From Mytilus galloprovincialis (taxonomy: Eukaryota; Mollusca; Bivalvia; Mytilida; Mytilidae), in contig NC_134846.1 in the NCBI RefSeq assembly GCF_965363235.1, positions 4,035,001-4,099,000 of the forward strand: DNA of 64,000 nucleotides. Direction: 5' to 3'. The notes under the pieces were generated by a model. It had not been told where the DNA came from, did not search any database, and saw only the letters and a list, made by a program, of their open reading frames with translations. Both the position numbers and the translations under genes were made by a program. Each line of letters begins with the position of its first letter. Position 1 is the first letter of the stretch. Shown here in pieces: positions 44,271 to 57,284 of this stretch.

Positions 44271-46779
44271 GTCGTCACTGTGTCACAATCTCAAAACAAA
44301 CAAATATTTAAGATACAAGCTCCTTATCAAATTTAAAAACCACGTTCATTGATTCGCGTGTTTGATGTCAGAAAATGTAAAAAAAATATAATTAAACATG
44401 GGGAATAGTTAAAAAATCAACAGTTATGTTACCAAACTACCAAACAGACTTATAAGTTTGAGATTCCCATTCCATTTTCTATTTTAATATACACAAGCAA
44501 AACCTAAAATTTCAACCTTATCAATATTTTTTTATTAAATGTATCATGTCTCGTACATTGTCTTTTTAATATCTTTATTGTTAATTCGTTTGCTTGATTA
44601 CAAAAGGAGGGCTACATTTCTGGGTCTAGTCTATTAAGACTTTCTATTGTTTAGATTTGAATAAAGGTCATTGTAAAATAAAATTGAGAATGGAAATGGG
44701 GAATGTGTCAAAGAGACAACAGAAAAGTATGTACATATGTACATGTGTAGTATTTTTTGTAATGATTGACATTATCAAAGTACACATGAAGTCTGCATTA
44801 CACAATATAAATTCCTGCTAATTAATTAAGCTCGTCTGACGTCATCTGTGCCCCTGTGTTGTGAAGGTTATCGAACAGCTGTTTAATACAGGGACAATCA
44901 TACTTATGATAAACAACGACTGCTGAATGTAATTAGTAGTTACCAGTGCCGGTTATGCAAACGATTTATTTAGTTTGTTTTATTTGGTTTTTCCAGGAAT
45001 TATTAGTATAGTAAACTCGTTCTAATATGTAACCAAATATGGTTTGCAATACTTGTGAATTAAAGACAATTATAATAGTAGTTTACCGGTGTTTAACGCG
45101 AAAGCGAGACGAATGATATGAAACCATCCTCTAAATAAAAAGAGGTCGAAAAAGAACAGAAAATGCATTGGCAACGGTATCGATATAGAAGGCTAAGAAT
45201 GAGCAACGAGAACCCACCAAAAAAAAAACTGAGGGTTGTTTTAATGTGCACCAATAGACTAAATAAACCTTCGTGTTGTAAAATAATTGTCATAGTAACT
45301 AGTACTGTTATCAAACGTTACTAAAACTGTATTCCACAAACAAAAAACAATTGTCAAATATTTTGGTAATGATATGCCCTTAAATCTAGAAAGAAAACTT
45401 CTCAGGATATATGACTATATATCTTGTTATGGCCTAGATGATAAACTTCTTTTTATTTTTAATAATTTATGTACGACTGTCACAAAAAGGAAGAGTGTTA
45501 CTTTAGACCATTATCATATTACTTGAAACAATAAAACACGCTAATAATTGAGACAGGCAATACAACTGAATCCCCACTTACCTGACAGATCTAGGGGCAC
45601 TTGCAAAATAACACTGCCAGATAGAACGTCTCTCTTATATTTCATATGTGTAAAGTTGAATTTGTAAACCGAAAAAAAGAAATTAAGAATGTCATCCGGA
45701 AATCATTTCTCTAAAAACATTTTGTTTTTCAGTGACCTTTATCTTTGACATACTGATCACTAAATCAACAGGCTTCTACAAATGTACCACTTATCCATAT
45801 CTTCTATCGGTGTATTTTTTTTTCTCACATACATGCATGATATATTCCACCCAGAAAAGTTTTGATTTAAAAAAAATCATTTTAAAAAAAATTACCTTTT
45901 GACCCCATATTCTAAAATGACGTGCTTCCTTCGCTTTATGAATAAACCAATGCTCTAAATCCAATAAGTGTTCTTTGCACACATGCTTATTTTGACTACT
46001 GCATTTAATGAATTGCATCAAATTGGCATGTATTTAATATACTTCATTAACTTAAAACACTTCCAAACTAAATTAAATGATGCACATGTTGTTACTTATA
46101 CATACTCCAAAATTGACATATCTGACCCAGTTTCGACAACCGTCCATGCTGGCTGTTCAAAAACTTCTCCCTCTGAAAAATTCACTTGTTCTAATCCGTA
46201 TATGCAAATTGTACTTGCAACTGAACGTTACACGTAAATTCGTTGATCTATTTGTCACTGCCAATGAGTGTAGGTCCCTACAAGTTGTAAAGTTGTCAAC
46301 TTCTAACCACACCTTCCTGATATAGATGCAACGGAGTCAATTGTAATTGTTTGATCGGTTGTTTTCAAGTTTTTCCTTTTTAATAAACAGTTTTGCTTTC
46401 GTTTTTCAAAATTTTATACTTTTATTTTTTTTTTTTTTGGTTTCTTTTCAATTTTTTTATTATTTATAACTGTTGATGCAATGTCCTTGGCTTTGTGAGT
46501 CTTTGTTTACTCCTTGGTTTTGATTGTTATTGTCTTTTACATATTTAAGTATTTGACGCATACGATTATTTGTTTTGTGTTTTAAAATTTAGCAGTTGAT
46601 AAGTATATCATAAAACATTTAAACGTCTTAACAGCACAGGAATAGTATTAGATTAATAAAATCCGAAATATTTTTTAGGTTAAACAAAAAAGGACAGAAT
46701 GACTTGGATCAATTTTCGTTACAATGTTTAAATTAAACTCAATAAATGTTGATGGCACCATTAAGTTTGAAATAGAATT
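44271..46779. other. Unassigned AT-rich sequence
   Basis: A stop-to-stop frame at about 45301-45525 reads protein-like (KYFGNDMPLNLERKLLR, then IYDYISCYGLDDKLLF) but has no splice context or known motif. Other frames are weaker. A family C scrap lies at 44683-44722. Confidence 0.35.
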
Positions 46780-47330
46780 TTCAGTTAAGGTTCTACCTAA
46801 TACTACAGGGAGATAACTCTGTAAAATCAGATAAACTATTTAATGACGTTGTGTTGTTAAGGGAATTTTCTTGATAGAGGGTTGTTGCTCACGAGGAAGC
46901 TATTAATTTAAGAGTTCCAAATGGTGAAGTTGAAATCATCTCTTCGTAAATTTTACGGACGCCAGCACAAATTGGTTGGCCGTTATGGAATAACCGTTTC
47001 TCAAATGATATGTTCCTAACGTCGTAACTACAATCCCCTTCCCTTTCCTAAATGTGACCTACCGAATTTGACTATTTACCGAATTTTATATCTCATAAGC
47101 AACACGACGGGTGCCACATGTGGAGCAGGATCTGCTTACCCTCCCGGAGCACCTGAGATCACCCCTAGTTTTGGTGGGGTTCGTGTTGTTTATTCTTTAA
47201 TTATCTATGTTGTGTCGTGTGAACATGTACTATTGTGTGTCTGTTTGTCCTTTTAATTTTTAGCCTTGGCGGTGTCAGTTGATTTTCGATTTATGAGTTT
47301 GACTGTCCCTCTGGTATCTTTAATTCCTCT
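46780..47330 (+). repeat. Dispersed repeat family F, near-complete copy
   Basis: AAATGGTGAAGTTGAAATCA, GGTTGGCCGTTATGGAATAA, GTCGTAACTACAATCCCCTT, AGCAACACGACGGGTGCCAC, CTGCTTACCCTCCCGGAGC, GATCACCCCTAGTTTTGG, GTTGTGTCGTGTGAACATG. The 3' half is shared with 5711-5945. The 62-codon frame inside is a repeat translation. Confidence 0.65.
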
Positions 47331-48057
47331 TTTTTAAGCTTCTGAATGATCAAAATAAGTGTTTGTCAAGCTGCTATATAACCAGTTTATTTTTTTCTGA
47401 TAAAATGGTTGGTTGAAATTTTTTTAAATTTTATATTTTTGTCAAAGGGTCAAAGTGAATACTTTGTCAAATTTTTATGAAAATTAAACGAGTCAAATTA
47501 ATTTTAGTAAAGATGTTGGGTACCACCTTAACAAATTCGAATATGGTAGAAACCGTCAGCCACAAGTCAATTAAAACTGACTTATAACTATTATAGATAA
47601 CAGTCACCGATTTTATGTAACTAAGATAAAGGGAAAGATGACATTGTTTTTTTTTCAAAACTAATTGACATATTTTATCAACTTATAAACAATTTGAGCT
47701 ATGTTATCTCATCTATGGTTAAATCAAACTATATATGGAAAGAAGATTCGAAAGCGATATTTTTCAAAACAAATAACATATTATTGAAAATTTAATAAGA
47801 TTAATTTTCTATGATGAAGTTGTACATATCAAAATACGTTTAATAGATTTACTCAGTTAAGATTTAATTTTAATGGAGTAAAGTCTTGAACCATTATTTA
47901 TAATAGAATATGTCAAAATGAATAAAAATCATGAAATAGGTAAACAAAAAACACTTTTTTGCTTGTAAAGAATGTGAATGAAAAGATAATACTCCAATAA
48001 AATGGTAGTCGCAGTAGTTGTTTCTATCTAATAAAGACACTTGCAAATGATCTTTAG

Positions 48058-48230
48058 GATATGTTTTCCAGCTACCATGTTCAACACAAAGTTACTGCGA
48101 GGAGTCAATATGTACAGCTTCACCAACACTATCAAGACTGGGTGATGGAGTTGGATAGGTCACAGACAAGGAATGAACCCATGGACCTACAGACTATTCG
48201 CCTTGACGTGGAGTTCAACAGGAGACACAA
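48058..48230 (+). CDS. Candidate orphan coding exon, unidentified
   Basis: Acceptor TGATCTTTAG ends at 48057 and donor GTAAGG begins at 48231, enclosing 57 open codons in phase 0 that end in phase 2. The translation begins DMFSSYHVQHKVTARSQYVQ, includes LHQHYQDWVMELDRS and ends MDLQTIRLDVEFNRRHK. Composition and base use (higher GC than its flanks) look coding. I do not recognise the family. A serine/tyrosine-rich open stretch at 48577-48720 could belong to the same gene, but its phase does not join simply. It may be an exon of a larger gene or a decayed one. Confidence 0.35.
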
Positions 48231-49366
48231 GTAAGGAATACCAAAGAAATATGGGGGTCGGTCGACAAAGATTGAACAATGTTAGATGGAGGACATTGGT
48301 ATAAGTACAACAAACAGTAGGCAGACTCAGAAAGAAGGCTTCCGTTTGCACCCTTTGTGACGTATGACACTAATGGGAGTTGAAAGTTAACTACATAAAG
48401 TAAGTCAGGAGAGACTCTTTACAACCTTATTGTTTTATCAGAAGCGCATGTCTTTGCTTTTTTTCAAACCGTCATCAAGTTTTTGGAAGCCATATTTGAG
48501 ATGTTCAAGATTTGGATGTTGGAAGAGTTCATCTGGATAGCTATAGTTATCAGTCGAATCACTTCATCAAGCAGTTATGTATCATGCAAGTCATTCTACC
48601 AATTTGAACTCTGAGTTGAAACGTCTTTCATCTATCTCTGAATTGCCGTACAAGCATGATAGTAATTCTTATTATTCTTTGAATCAAAGCTATGACTCGA
48701 GATTTGCACGCAGTCATAGTGGCATTTTTTTTTTCTTTTGTTATATCAGTTCTATCTATAAGCTTTGATATTCTGTGTGAAGTTTAAACAGGTACATTTA
48801 TCTGTCATTACGAAGAAATAGAACATTGAACAAACGAATACAAAAGAAGAAGATATATATAATTGTATTTGAAGATATCTTGCGCAATTAGTTTTTTGCA
48901 TCAGTAATGAAAATATTACATGGTATGACAAAAACAATAGACATAAAAAAAAAAACAAATCAATTAAAAATATTTCATGTTCATTTATCTGGTATGACAA
49001 AATAAAGAGCACATACACAATCACATTTACGTAAGATACTTTATACTTATTTACAGACATATGGGCTGCTTTTAGTGTTGTTTGTAAGTTCAACACCTTG
49101 CTATCTGACGAAAAGAACCAAATTAAAGAGATGATGGATGTTACAAGCAATTTTCTTTGTCAGCAATTCTTAGACGGATTGCATACTTGTGACATTTAAT
49201 GAAAGCAGTGGGAGTCTAATTCATCAAAGATAACGTAAACTAACAAGTAAATATGTCAGACCCACGTATGCATTAGTTTTCAAATAAAGCGGTAGAACAG
49301 TTGTATGTTGACCAGTAGACCCAAAATGATGTCGTTCACTGACATTTTACAGATGTCAAATGTAAA
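48231..49366. other. Sequence after the candidate exon
   Basis: A plus-strand frame at 48577-48720 (SELKRLSSISELPYKHDS) and a 132-codon minus-strand frame (48752-49150; hydrophobic, low-complexity) were inspected. Neither is supported by motifs or splice sites. Confidence 0.35.
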
Positions 49367-49710
49367 ATCACAATAATATGAACTCCGAGGACAAATTCAA
49401 AACGGAGAGTCCCTAATCAAGTAGCAAAATCAAATGATAAAACACATCAAACAAATAGATAACAACTGTCATATTCCTGACTTGTAGAAAATGGTGGATT
49501 GAACCTAAACCTCTCACTTGTATGACAGTCGCATCACATCTGTAATGTTTACCTGTTTTGAAAATTGTTTTCATAACAATTTTTGTATGTCATTTGTCAA
49601 ACACATCAAACTGTCATATTGTTGACTTGCTAAAGGCATTTTCTTATATAGAAAGTGGTGGATTAAAGCTGGTTTTACAGCTAGCTAAACCCCCACTTGT
49701 ATGACAGTCG
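49367..49710 (+). repeat. Retroelement 3' region, family A, with a second partial copy
   Basis: 49367-49560 has an internal deletion (TTCAAATGTAG block missing) and ends ATCTGTAATGTTTACCTG. 49595-49710 repeats the middle part (CATATTGTTGACTTGC to CACTTGTATGACAGTCG). The end block is shared with 53160-53180, so these form one subfamily. Confidence 0.6.
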
Positions 49711-51109
49711 CAACGATTTTTGTTCGCATGATCAATTTGTGTATTCTACAATTTCCTATTCAGTATCATAATATCCCGGGGTATAAGTTGTGTTTTAGTA
49801 AGCTAGATAGAAAACTTCATTGTGCAGCACAAAATGTATTGTATTTAATTTAATTTATTGTTTGGTTCTCCCATAGTTTTCAAATATTTTAGCGTTCCTG
49901 ACAAAGGTAGACCCATCAAAGAGCGTCGGACGTGAAAGATTTACAAAACATTAATTTGTTTTAAACATTTTCAGTGTACAATGACGTAGACCAAAAATCT
50001 AATCAACGCTATACTCAAAACTTATAAATGAGAAATAAGACTCGAACACAAATAAACAAGATAATGTAGAAGTCGGCGTACACTATTTAACAATTAAAGA
50101 GTTAATTCATGAGTAAACTGTAGACATTCATGTTTTGGCTTCCTTTGTTTTGGAAATATATCATTATATATTACCTGACGTGCAAACATATTTAATGCAA
50201 CATTTAATTTCTATTCTCAAAATTTTTATTTGTGTATTCTACTTTATAACTTTTAATTGAACTTGGCGATGCGTCCTTGGCACGTTAAAGCAGATTTATT
50301 AATCAACAGGATTTGAATATAATCATTGATATTTCTACAGACAAAAATGAATACTTGTCATCTACTCCAGTCTTCATTATATTTTTTCTAAAAGAGAATA
50401 ACTTGGTGCCAACTAAATATTAAACTACCGAATGAATATAAAGAAAGTATTTGATTTGATTTATATTTTTTGAATTGGATTTAAAAAAAGAGAATATGTA
50501 TAAACACCAAAATAAATATATAAATATGATTGTGAACAAATAGGTCCATGATGAAATTGACGTTGCACAAAATATAGCTGTGTTACTATATTTAGGAAAT
50601 AAACACAACTACAAATTAAAAATGATCCCCCCAAAAAATATTACCAAATATCCACAAGTAACCTGCGATAGTTCTGCTTCTTTTGGTACTAAGTTGCTTA
50701 AAATCAAACCAAAAATGTCCCCAAAATATATTTTGGAAAAAATGTAGTTTTATATACAATATATAGAGAAAAATCTCAAGTGACGAATACTTATGGCCAC
50801 ACTCTGTACATGTAGTTGCAGTACAAAAAATCTTGTGTTCGACTATGTGGATATATTATAAAAGCAAATTAATGCTTTGATGTATGTTCTTGTGATAAAC
50901 ATGTTCCATTTTAATATTCATAATCACTTGTCGCCAAAAGTAAATTTTTACCTTTTTTCGCTTTTTCCAAAAAGAACACAAACTGAATAATCATAAAAAT
51001 GTATGACAAATGCGACTATGCATGGTACCTATAGGACACAGAGGCATAATCATTAATTGATTGCAGAAAGAAGAGAAGCGACAGACAAACTGAGGTCTTC
51101 TCAATTCAC
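49711..51109. other. Unassigned AT-rich sequence
   Basis: A short dispersed motif GTTCCTGACAAAGGTAGACC-CATCAAAGAGCGTCGG lies at 49893-49930; otherwise nothing recognised. Confidence 0.4.
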
Positions 51110-51560
51110 AGTATAGATAGATGTGAAAATGACAATGCGCATGATGGTCGTAGTATGAACGTAGTTAGGTCGTAATAAGAGCTTGGTTAGGACGGTAATG
51201 CGCGTGCTAAAATCGTGCTATGGTCTTGAACAGTATTGTGTTAACTTGGTATAGACGTAGAGGAAGCGTAGTTTGGTCGCAGTGAGAACGTAATAACGTC
51301 GCTGTAAGATCGTAGCGTAGTCTCTTGCTACGATGGTACACCGACCTTTGGAATCTTATCACGACCTCAGTCCGCTCTCAGTACGCCTATACTACAACCT
51401 GATTTCGCCATGACCGCACCACGATTGTTTTGAACATGTTTAAAGTTGGCCACGCTCATCACGATCTGGAAAACTCACCACGACCGTGATACGACCTGAC
51501 TACGATCTACACGATAACACTACGATCGTTAAAGTTTTTATTTATTTCACAGATCGTAGT
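51110..51560. repeat. Mirrored degenerate GGTCGTAG array (imperfect long palindrome)
   Basis: The left half (to about 51330) carries many variants of GGTCGTAGT/AACGTAGT on the plus strand. The right half carries their complement (CACGACC, CTACGATC). GC content is clearly above the surroundings. Pairs such as CGTAGTTAGGTCGTAAT (left) with ATACGACCTGACTACG (right) show inverted symmetry. No coding. Confidence 0.6.
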
Positions 51561-52962
51561 GCGATCGTTGCATAATGGGACTGTGGTATTACGTAGTATG
51601 GATCATCTATGCACTAGACACTGAGTACTCAATAGTCTAACAGTTATTTTTAAATAGTTTATAGAACCTATTTAATTTACAAATTCTATGAACCGTACAT
51701 GTAATGTGATTATATGTGGGCATTAGATACATGTAAAACACAAATTTGTCTTTTTCTCACTCTACCTCCATTTCATGGTCTTTCAGTGTGACGAATGTAA
51801 TAGCGATTTCTCACTCCTTAAATACTGGTAGTTTATAAGAGTTAGAAACTATAAACAGGATTGAACCTTCTCTATCATGTCTTTTGTTGTCTTTAAGTTA
51901 AACAAACTCAAAAGATATTTTCTGAGAACTTCATTTGCCAATGAACTATTATTTGAATTTCTCAATCCACATGGCTGTTGTTAAAATAAACTTTCGAAAT
52001 ATTTGTTTTTTCAGTCCATTTATTGTTGTGTTTAAGTTACGTTGAGCAATTGTATAAGTCTTTTTTTTTCTCGATCAATGCCCGCTGAGATCCTTATAAG
52101 GTACTGTTACAATTTAATAAAATAAAATCGTAAAAAAGAATTACACTTAAATATGACACTTGAACTTAGATGCGGTATTGAACATTTCTAATTAAATTAA
52201 ATTAAATGAAAAAAGGCTATAATTCGATATATTATTAAACTCTATTTGGAGCAGAAGCTGTCTTACGGCTATTTTAGGTTGAGATAAAGAATCTTACTAT
52301 AGACAATTAGTAGGAATCAGGTGGTTTATGTGAAGAATCAATTGTTTATGACCAATCTGTATTCATATTTTATACAACTTGTAGGCTCACGTAATACTTT
52401 TAATCGTGATCAAGTTTCTTCCTTCTGACTTCAAATGTCAAAACAAGATTTGTATGCAGCAATCTCCACGAATAGACGAAACACCGATTTGCACTACAGC
52501 ATCAGTCTCTGATAAAAAAAATGTAGTCCTTTGTTTTTTTACAAATTTGTAGATTACTATTTCAACAAATATTTATCCCGTACATATACTTTGTGTCATA
52601 TAAATTTAATAATTTCAAGTCTTTAAAATAAAATTCTAGACGGCAGGTTCATCTCACTCCTTTCTAAATATGCCCCTTTTGGGTGCGATGGGTTGCCTAA
52701 TAGGATTTTTTTTTAATTGCCGTGCAATCCATATATCGTTCTTGCTTGGTATATTGCTCCATCTGCAAGTATACTTTAGCACCACTGTATATAGTGCCTA
52801 TTCCTATTGAACAGGACATTGCGTTTAATACTAACGTTCCAAAACAAAATGAGATTGAAACAATTTCTACTGTCGCGCGAACGACCCGAATCAAAATGTT
52901 CTAAAAAAATCAGCAAAATCCTTCTCGAAATGTTACCCTTCGTGTTGCTCGTTAAATGTAAA
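51561..52962. other. Unassigned AT-rich sequence
   Basis: Overlapping frames on both strands at 52697-52967 have no motif and cancel each other as evidence. Nothing else recognised. Confidence 0.4.
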
Positions 52963-53180
52963 ATCACAAAATACTAAACACCAAGGCAAATTCAAAACGG
53001 AAAGTCCCTAATCAAGTAGCAAAATCAAATGATAAAACACATCAAATGAATGAATAACAACTGTCATATTCCTGACTTGGTACAGGCATTTTCAAAGGTA
53101 GAAAATGGTGGATTGAACCTTGTTTTAAAGTGCTAAACCTCTCACGTGTATGACAGTCGCATCAAATCTGTAATGTTTAC
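52963..53180 (+). repeat. Retroelement 3' region, family A
   Basis: AAATACTAAACACCAAGGC, CTGTCATATTCCTGACTTGG, TACAGGCATTTTCAAAGGTA, CTCTCACGTGTATGACAGTC, ATCTGTAATGTTTACCTG. Close to the copy at 49367. Confidence 0.65.
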
Positions 53181-53532
53181 CTGTTTTGAAAATCGTATAT
53201 TTCATAACAACTTTTTATTTCAGTTGTCATGTATGTGTGTTTGTTTGATATTTTGTAATTGTTTGTTATATTTCATTGTATTTCATGAGGGCCTCAGGGA
53301 ATACTAGTTTTATAGCTAACTGTGTAACCCTCTTTAAAAAAGAATTATTGCTATTATTATTAATTCCGTTATTTTACGTTACATTTACATTTACGACAAG
53401 GAAAGAGACAGAAAATGACAAAGGGGTGTTAAAACTAACAAGTCGGAGGCAAACTGACAATATCATTTGGTAAAAAAATCAAACGAAATAGAAATGACTG
53501 AGCAACACAAACTTTACCAAAAACAATTGGGA

Positions 53533-53690
53533 AATACCCCTAGTCTTAAATATCCCTAGTCTTAAATATCCCTAGTCTTAAATATCTTAAATATCCCTAG
53601 TCTTAAATATCCTTAGTCTTAAATATCCCAAGACTTAAATATCCCTAGTCTTAAATGTCCCTAGTCTTAAATATCCCTAGTCTTAAATAT
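53533..53690 (+). repeat. 16-bp minisatellite, AAATATCCCTAGTCTT
   Basis: About ten units, mostly identical, one truncated (AAATATCTTAAATATC) and one with CCAAGACT in place of CCTAGTCT. No frame through it is meaningful. Confidence 0.9.
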
Positions 53691-54249
53691 CATTAAACAC
53701 GATTCATGCTACTCTGTTAGGAGCTTCTTTAACGCCTTTTCAATAAATGACCAGGATTTGTCCATAGATTCCTCTTTATGGTTGCTTATGGTCTAAATTT
53801 GAAATAACAAAGTCAATCATAACGTAAGTCGGTAACATATTGATGCGCAATGAAAGAGAAACAATATATTAACTTATTAAAACCTTGTTCTAAGAAAGAA
53901 CTGTAATAATCATTCGTTGTCTAGACAACTTTTTCACTTAACTTTGCGATGTTAAGAAGCTCAATGTATTCAGACCAATTTCGTAAAAACGGATTTGCTG
54001 TGACCAGAATTCAAATTAGCAAATTAATGATTGATGAAACTAACTATTATAGAACAATTCGATGTTATTTGTAATCTGGAACTTCATGTCTAATTTGTAT
54101 GTACAATGTATTAATTTCTTTCCTATTTAGATACAACGACTTTTCCCCACAACTTCTCAATACCCACAACGGTAAAAAAAAATAACTGATGTATCAACAT
54201 TATTTATTATATAGTTCTGTTTGTCTTTCGTGAAAAAGAGATATACTTT
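53691..54249. other. Unassigned AT-rich sequence
   Basis: Nothing recognised. Confidence 0.4.
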
Positions 54250-54319
54250 CACTAAAGTAATAAAAAAAAAAGAAGTACAAAGAACTCAGCAACTAAAACA
54301 AAACAAATACTTCTATGTA

Positions 54320-54710
54320 TGCATGGTTGTGTAAAAAGACAATTCTTCAAGATAACTCCTGAAAGACCATCAGCACTAATTTTCATTGGAAGTACATTTA
54401 GTAAAAGGAAAACAATATCAAACAAACTTAAAACCAAATAAGGAGTATATTACAGTAGTAAGATATCACCAAAGACTCAAACTTATTATCTTTAGAATCT
54501 CTCTTTTCCGCAAACAAATACATATTTATGTACATATTTAGTATCGTTTTGTATGTCATTGAGAAAAACCTTAAATAGATACACGCATATGAATTTTCAA
54601 GGTACTACAATCTATCGATACTTTGGCATTTATTTAATTTTTGCACATTCATTTGTTTGTTTTTTTTTCTCTGACTGTTAACATGGTTAATGAAATCTTT
54701 ATACTAATAG
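54320..54710 (+). repeat. Duplicated module, copy 1
   Basis: GAAAGACCATCAGCACTAAT, GTAGTAAGATATCACCAAAG, AACTTATTATCTTTAGAAT, GTATGTCATTGAG, then AATCTATCGATACTTTGGCA match 56785-57260 in order. A family B element abuts the right end. Confidence 0.65.
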
Positions 54711-54990
54711 ATATAGGAAGATGTGGTATGAGTGCCAATGAGACAACTCTCCATTCAAGTCATAATTTATAAAAGTAAACCATTATTGGTCAAGGTACGG
54801 TCTTCAGTACGGAGCTTTGGCTCACACAGAACAGCAAGCGTATAAAGGCCTAAAAAATTACTAGTGTATCAAACGGGAAAACCAACTATCTAATCAATAA
54901 AAAAACGAGAACGAGAAACACTCAGAACATCAGATTCCTTACTTAGGACAGGTGCAAACAATTGCAGCGAGTTTAAAACGTGTTAATGGT
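54711..54990 (+). repeat. Family B, forward copy
   Basis: GATATAGGAAGATGTGGTAT, GAGTGCCAATGAGACAACTC, AAGGTACGGTCTTCAGTACG, AAATTACTAGTGTATCAAAC, ACTTAGGACAGGTGCAAAC. Near-complete. Confidence 0.75.
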
Positions 54991-55327
54991 ACCAAACGTT
55001 CACTCGTATCTGAAACAAAAAAGGGTAACATCGCAACATAAGCAGACACACTATAAAATATCAATAGGAATGGCCTTACTCAATCAAAAGACGTAGTAGC
55101 ATAAGCATACACTGAACGAGTACATTTGATATATGATGCAATGCAAATACAAAGATAATAACAATAAGGAATGAATTATTAAAAAAATATATTATACTGC
55201 TGTGAAATGCTATACAATTTCAGTAAAACAATAACTTTGAAAAAACATTACGTCATTTGCGATACCAAAAATTTAACACGTCAGGTCAATGAAAATAATT
55301 TCGTTGTTAAGTATACTTCTTCTTAGA
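54991..55327. other. Unassigned AT-rich sequence
   Basis: Nothing recognised. Confidence 0.4.
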
Positions 55328-55410
55328 TATAGGAAGATGTGGTGTGAGTGCCAAATGAGACAACTCTCCATCCAAATAACAATTTAAAAAGTAAACCATT
55401 ATAGGTAAAC
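55328..55410 (+). repeat. Family B, 5' fragment
   Basis: GATATAGGAAGATGTGGTGT to AAGTAAACCATTATAGGT, then truncated. Confidence 0.7.
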
Positions 55411-56119
55411 GAAAATTAAACTCTTTATCGAAAAAATATAGGAAGATGTACTTAGTTCAACTGCTCTAAACGAAAGGTGTGTCCGATTCAATATATACTA
55501 ATCTTATTGTATCTTGTGTATAAAGTAGTGAACAATATGTTATTATAACAGAACGAAAAACCATATTTCTTTTGTAATTATTATTTGAATCTATGTCTGT
55601 TCATATTAGTTACATTTAATTAGTAAATTACCACATATATTATGCTTCGTAATACATTTGTACTCACCACATAATGATGTGATTTATCTTTTTTTTAAAT
55701 CTATATATATATATATATTTAAGAATACTTTCAATTTCTATTCAATCACATTAAAATTCTTCAATTCAAACTATAACTTATTTTCGCAATCAAATTTTAA
55801 AGTTTTTCCAGTTTAATTAATCAACACATGGTTGTTCGGTGAACCATGGAAGTATTAATACTTCCATGGGTGAACCGGATATACGATAGTGATTTTATAC
55901 AGTGATGCTTATCAGGTGTGAAAATCAATTGTATTGGTTATTTAAATATCATTATGTATGTAAAACTAGTGTAAAAACTCATTTGATTTTTTCCCTGGTC
56001 AAGTGAGGCTGTTAAAATACAGGGGTCCCTAAGTATGCGACCTTGGCTACTTAGGTATTTATATATCAGGAAATGATTGAATAACATATTTGTTATCGTT
56101 AAAAAAAAAATAAACAAAA
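55411..56119. other. Unassigned AT-rich sequence
   Basis: Includes a TA run (55703-55719) and a short inverted repeat CCATGGAAGTATTAATACTTCCATGG (55844-55869 in two halves of 13). No gene. Confidence 0.45.
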
Positions 56120-56260
56120 AACAAAAACGAGAAACACGAATAAATTATATAAAGAAACGGCATCTACTGTACATCAGATTCCTGACTTAGGACAGGTGCA
56201 AACGTTTGCAGAGGGATTAGACGTTTTAATGGATCCAAACCTTCTCCCTTTTTCCGTATA
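56120..56260 (+). repeat. Family B, 3' fragment
   Basis: AAAAACGAGAAACACGAATA, CTACTGTACATCAGATTCC, ACTTAGGACAGGTGCAAAC, GTTTTAATGGATCCAAACC. Confidence 0.7.
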
Positions 56261-56519
56261 ACCTTCAAGAAAATTCTTTCTTTAATAAAACTATTCTAAA
56301 ACTTGGTACATAAGGGGTGAATATCAACAGTAAAACTATAAAATTGGTGCTCGATAAAACTTCGTGTTCTTCCTGTACAATGATGTACGGGTGCCGGAAG
56401 TGAAATGTATATACAGTATAAAAAGAGAAAGAAAATAATTTTGATGTTCTTAGGACAAAAAAGTGAAAAACAATTGATAATAATAAATTATGCACCAGAG
56501 ACTCCATTAGAATAAAAAA

Positions 56520-57260
56520 AAAATTGCTGTTTTAGTTGTTATTAGCTTTTGAACTACATTTTATTAACTGCGAATACTTGCAGAGCTGTACTTGTGTTTT
56601 TATATTGTTGATAGGGAGTTAGGGATGCATAAAATACCCTGTCACGTCCGGTCTATGTTTTTGATAGTCATATTGTTCTGCTTTGTATCGCCCTGAGTAG
56701 AGTATTTCTTTTCTACAGAGTTTTGTAGTTTGTTCTTATTTCGTGCTATAATTGGTTTTGTAAAAAGTCTATTCTCAAAAATAACTGCCGAAAGACCATC
56801 GTCACTAATTTTCTTTCGAAATACATTTAGTTAAAAATAAAAGTATATCAAACGAACTTAAAAACAAAATAACGAGTAAATTACAGTAGTAAGATATCAT
56901 CAAAGACGCAAACTTATTATCTTTAGAATATTTTTTTTTTGATAATTACATGCCATAGTGTATGTCATTCAGTAAAACCTGAAATAAATAAAGTGTGGAA
57001 TTTATTTCATAAAGATGGAACAAATTATATAGAAATTGTCTGTGAAAAAAGTTCTCCCAGAACATATTTCCTGTGAAATTAGTTCCACTGGAACTTTTTT
57101 TCACAGGAACAAATTTTGGCTCACATACGCACTTTCAAGGTACAATGTACTTCAATCTATCGATACTTTGACATTTTTTGTTTTCAATTTTTTATTTGCA
57201 CATCTCAGTTATTGTTTTTTCTTTAACTGTTAATGACATCTTTATACTGTATTAATTTAG
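56520..57260 (+). repeat. Duplicated module, copy 2, with a hairpin insertion
   Basis: Begins TTAGTTGTTATTAGCTTTTG, passes through CCCTGTCACGTCCGGTCTAT and CGAAAGACCATCGTCACTAA, and ends near CTATCGATACTTTGACAT and ACTGTTAATGACATC. Compared with copy 1 it has an extra segment (about 56985-57115) holding a hairpin. A third, partial start of the module follows at 57285-57500. Confidence 0.6.
57040..57106. repeat. Hairpin flanked by GGAACAAATT direct repeats
   Basis: CTGTGAAAAAAGTTCT pairs with GGAACTTTTTTTCACAG. GGAACAAATT stands on both sides (57017-57026 and 57106-57115). Present in only one copy of the duplicated module. Confidence 0.55.
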
Positions 57261-57284
57261 TGTAAACAATATAATAATAAATTA

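Noticed and set aside
47068..47256. 62-residue glycine/proline-containing protein
   Set aside because: Lies in dispersed family F; a second, diverged copy at 5.7 kb does not preserve the frame.
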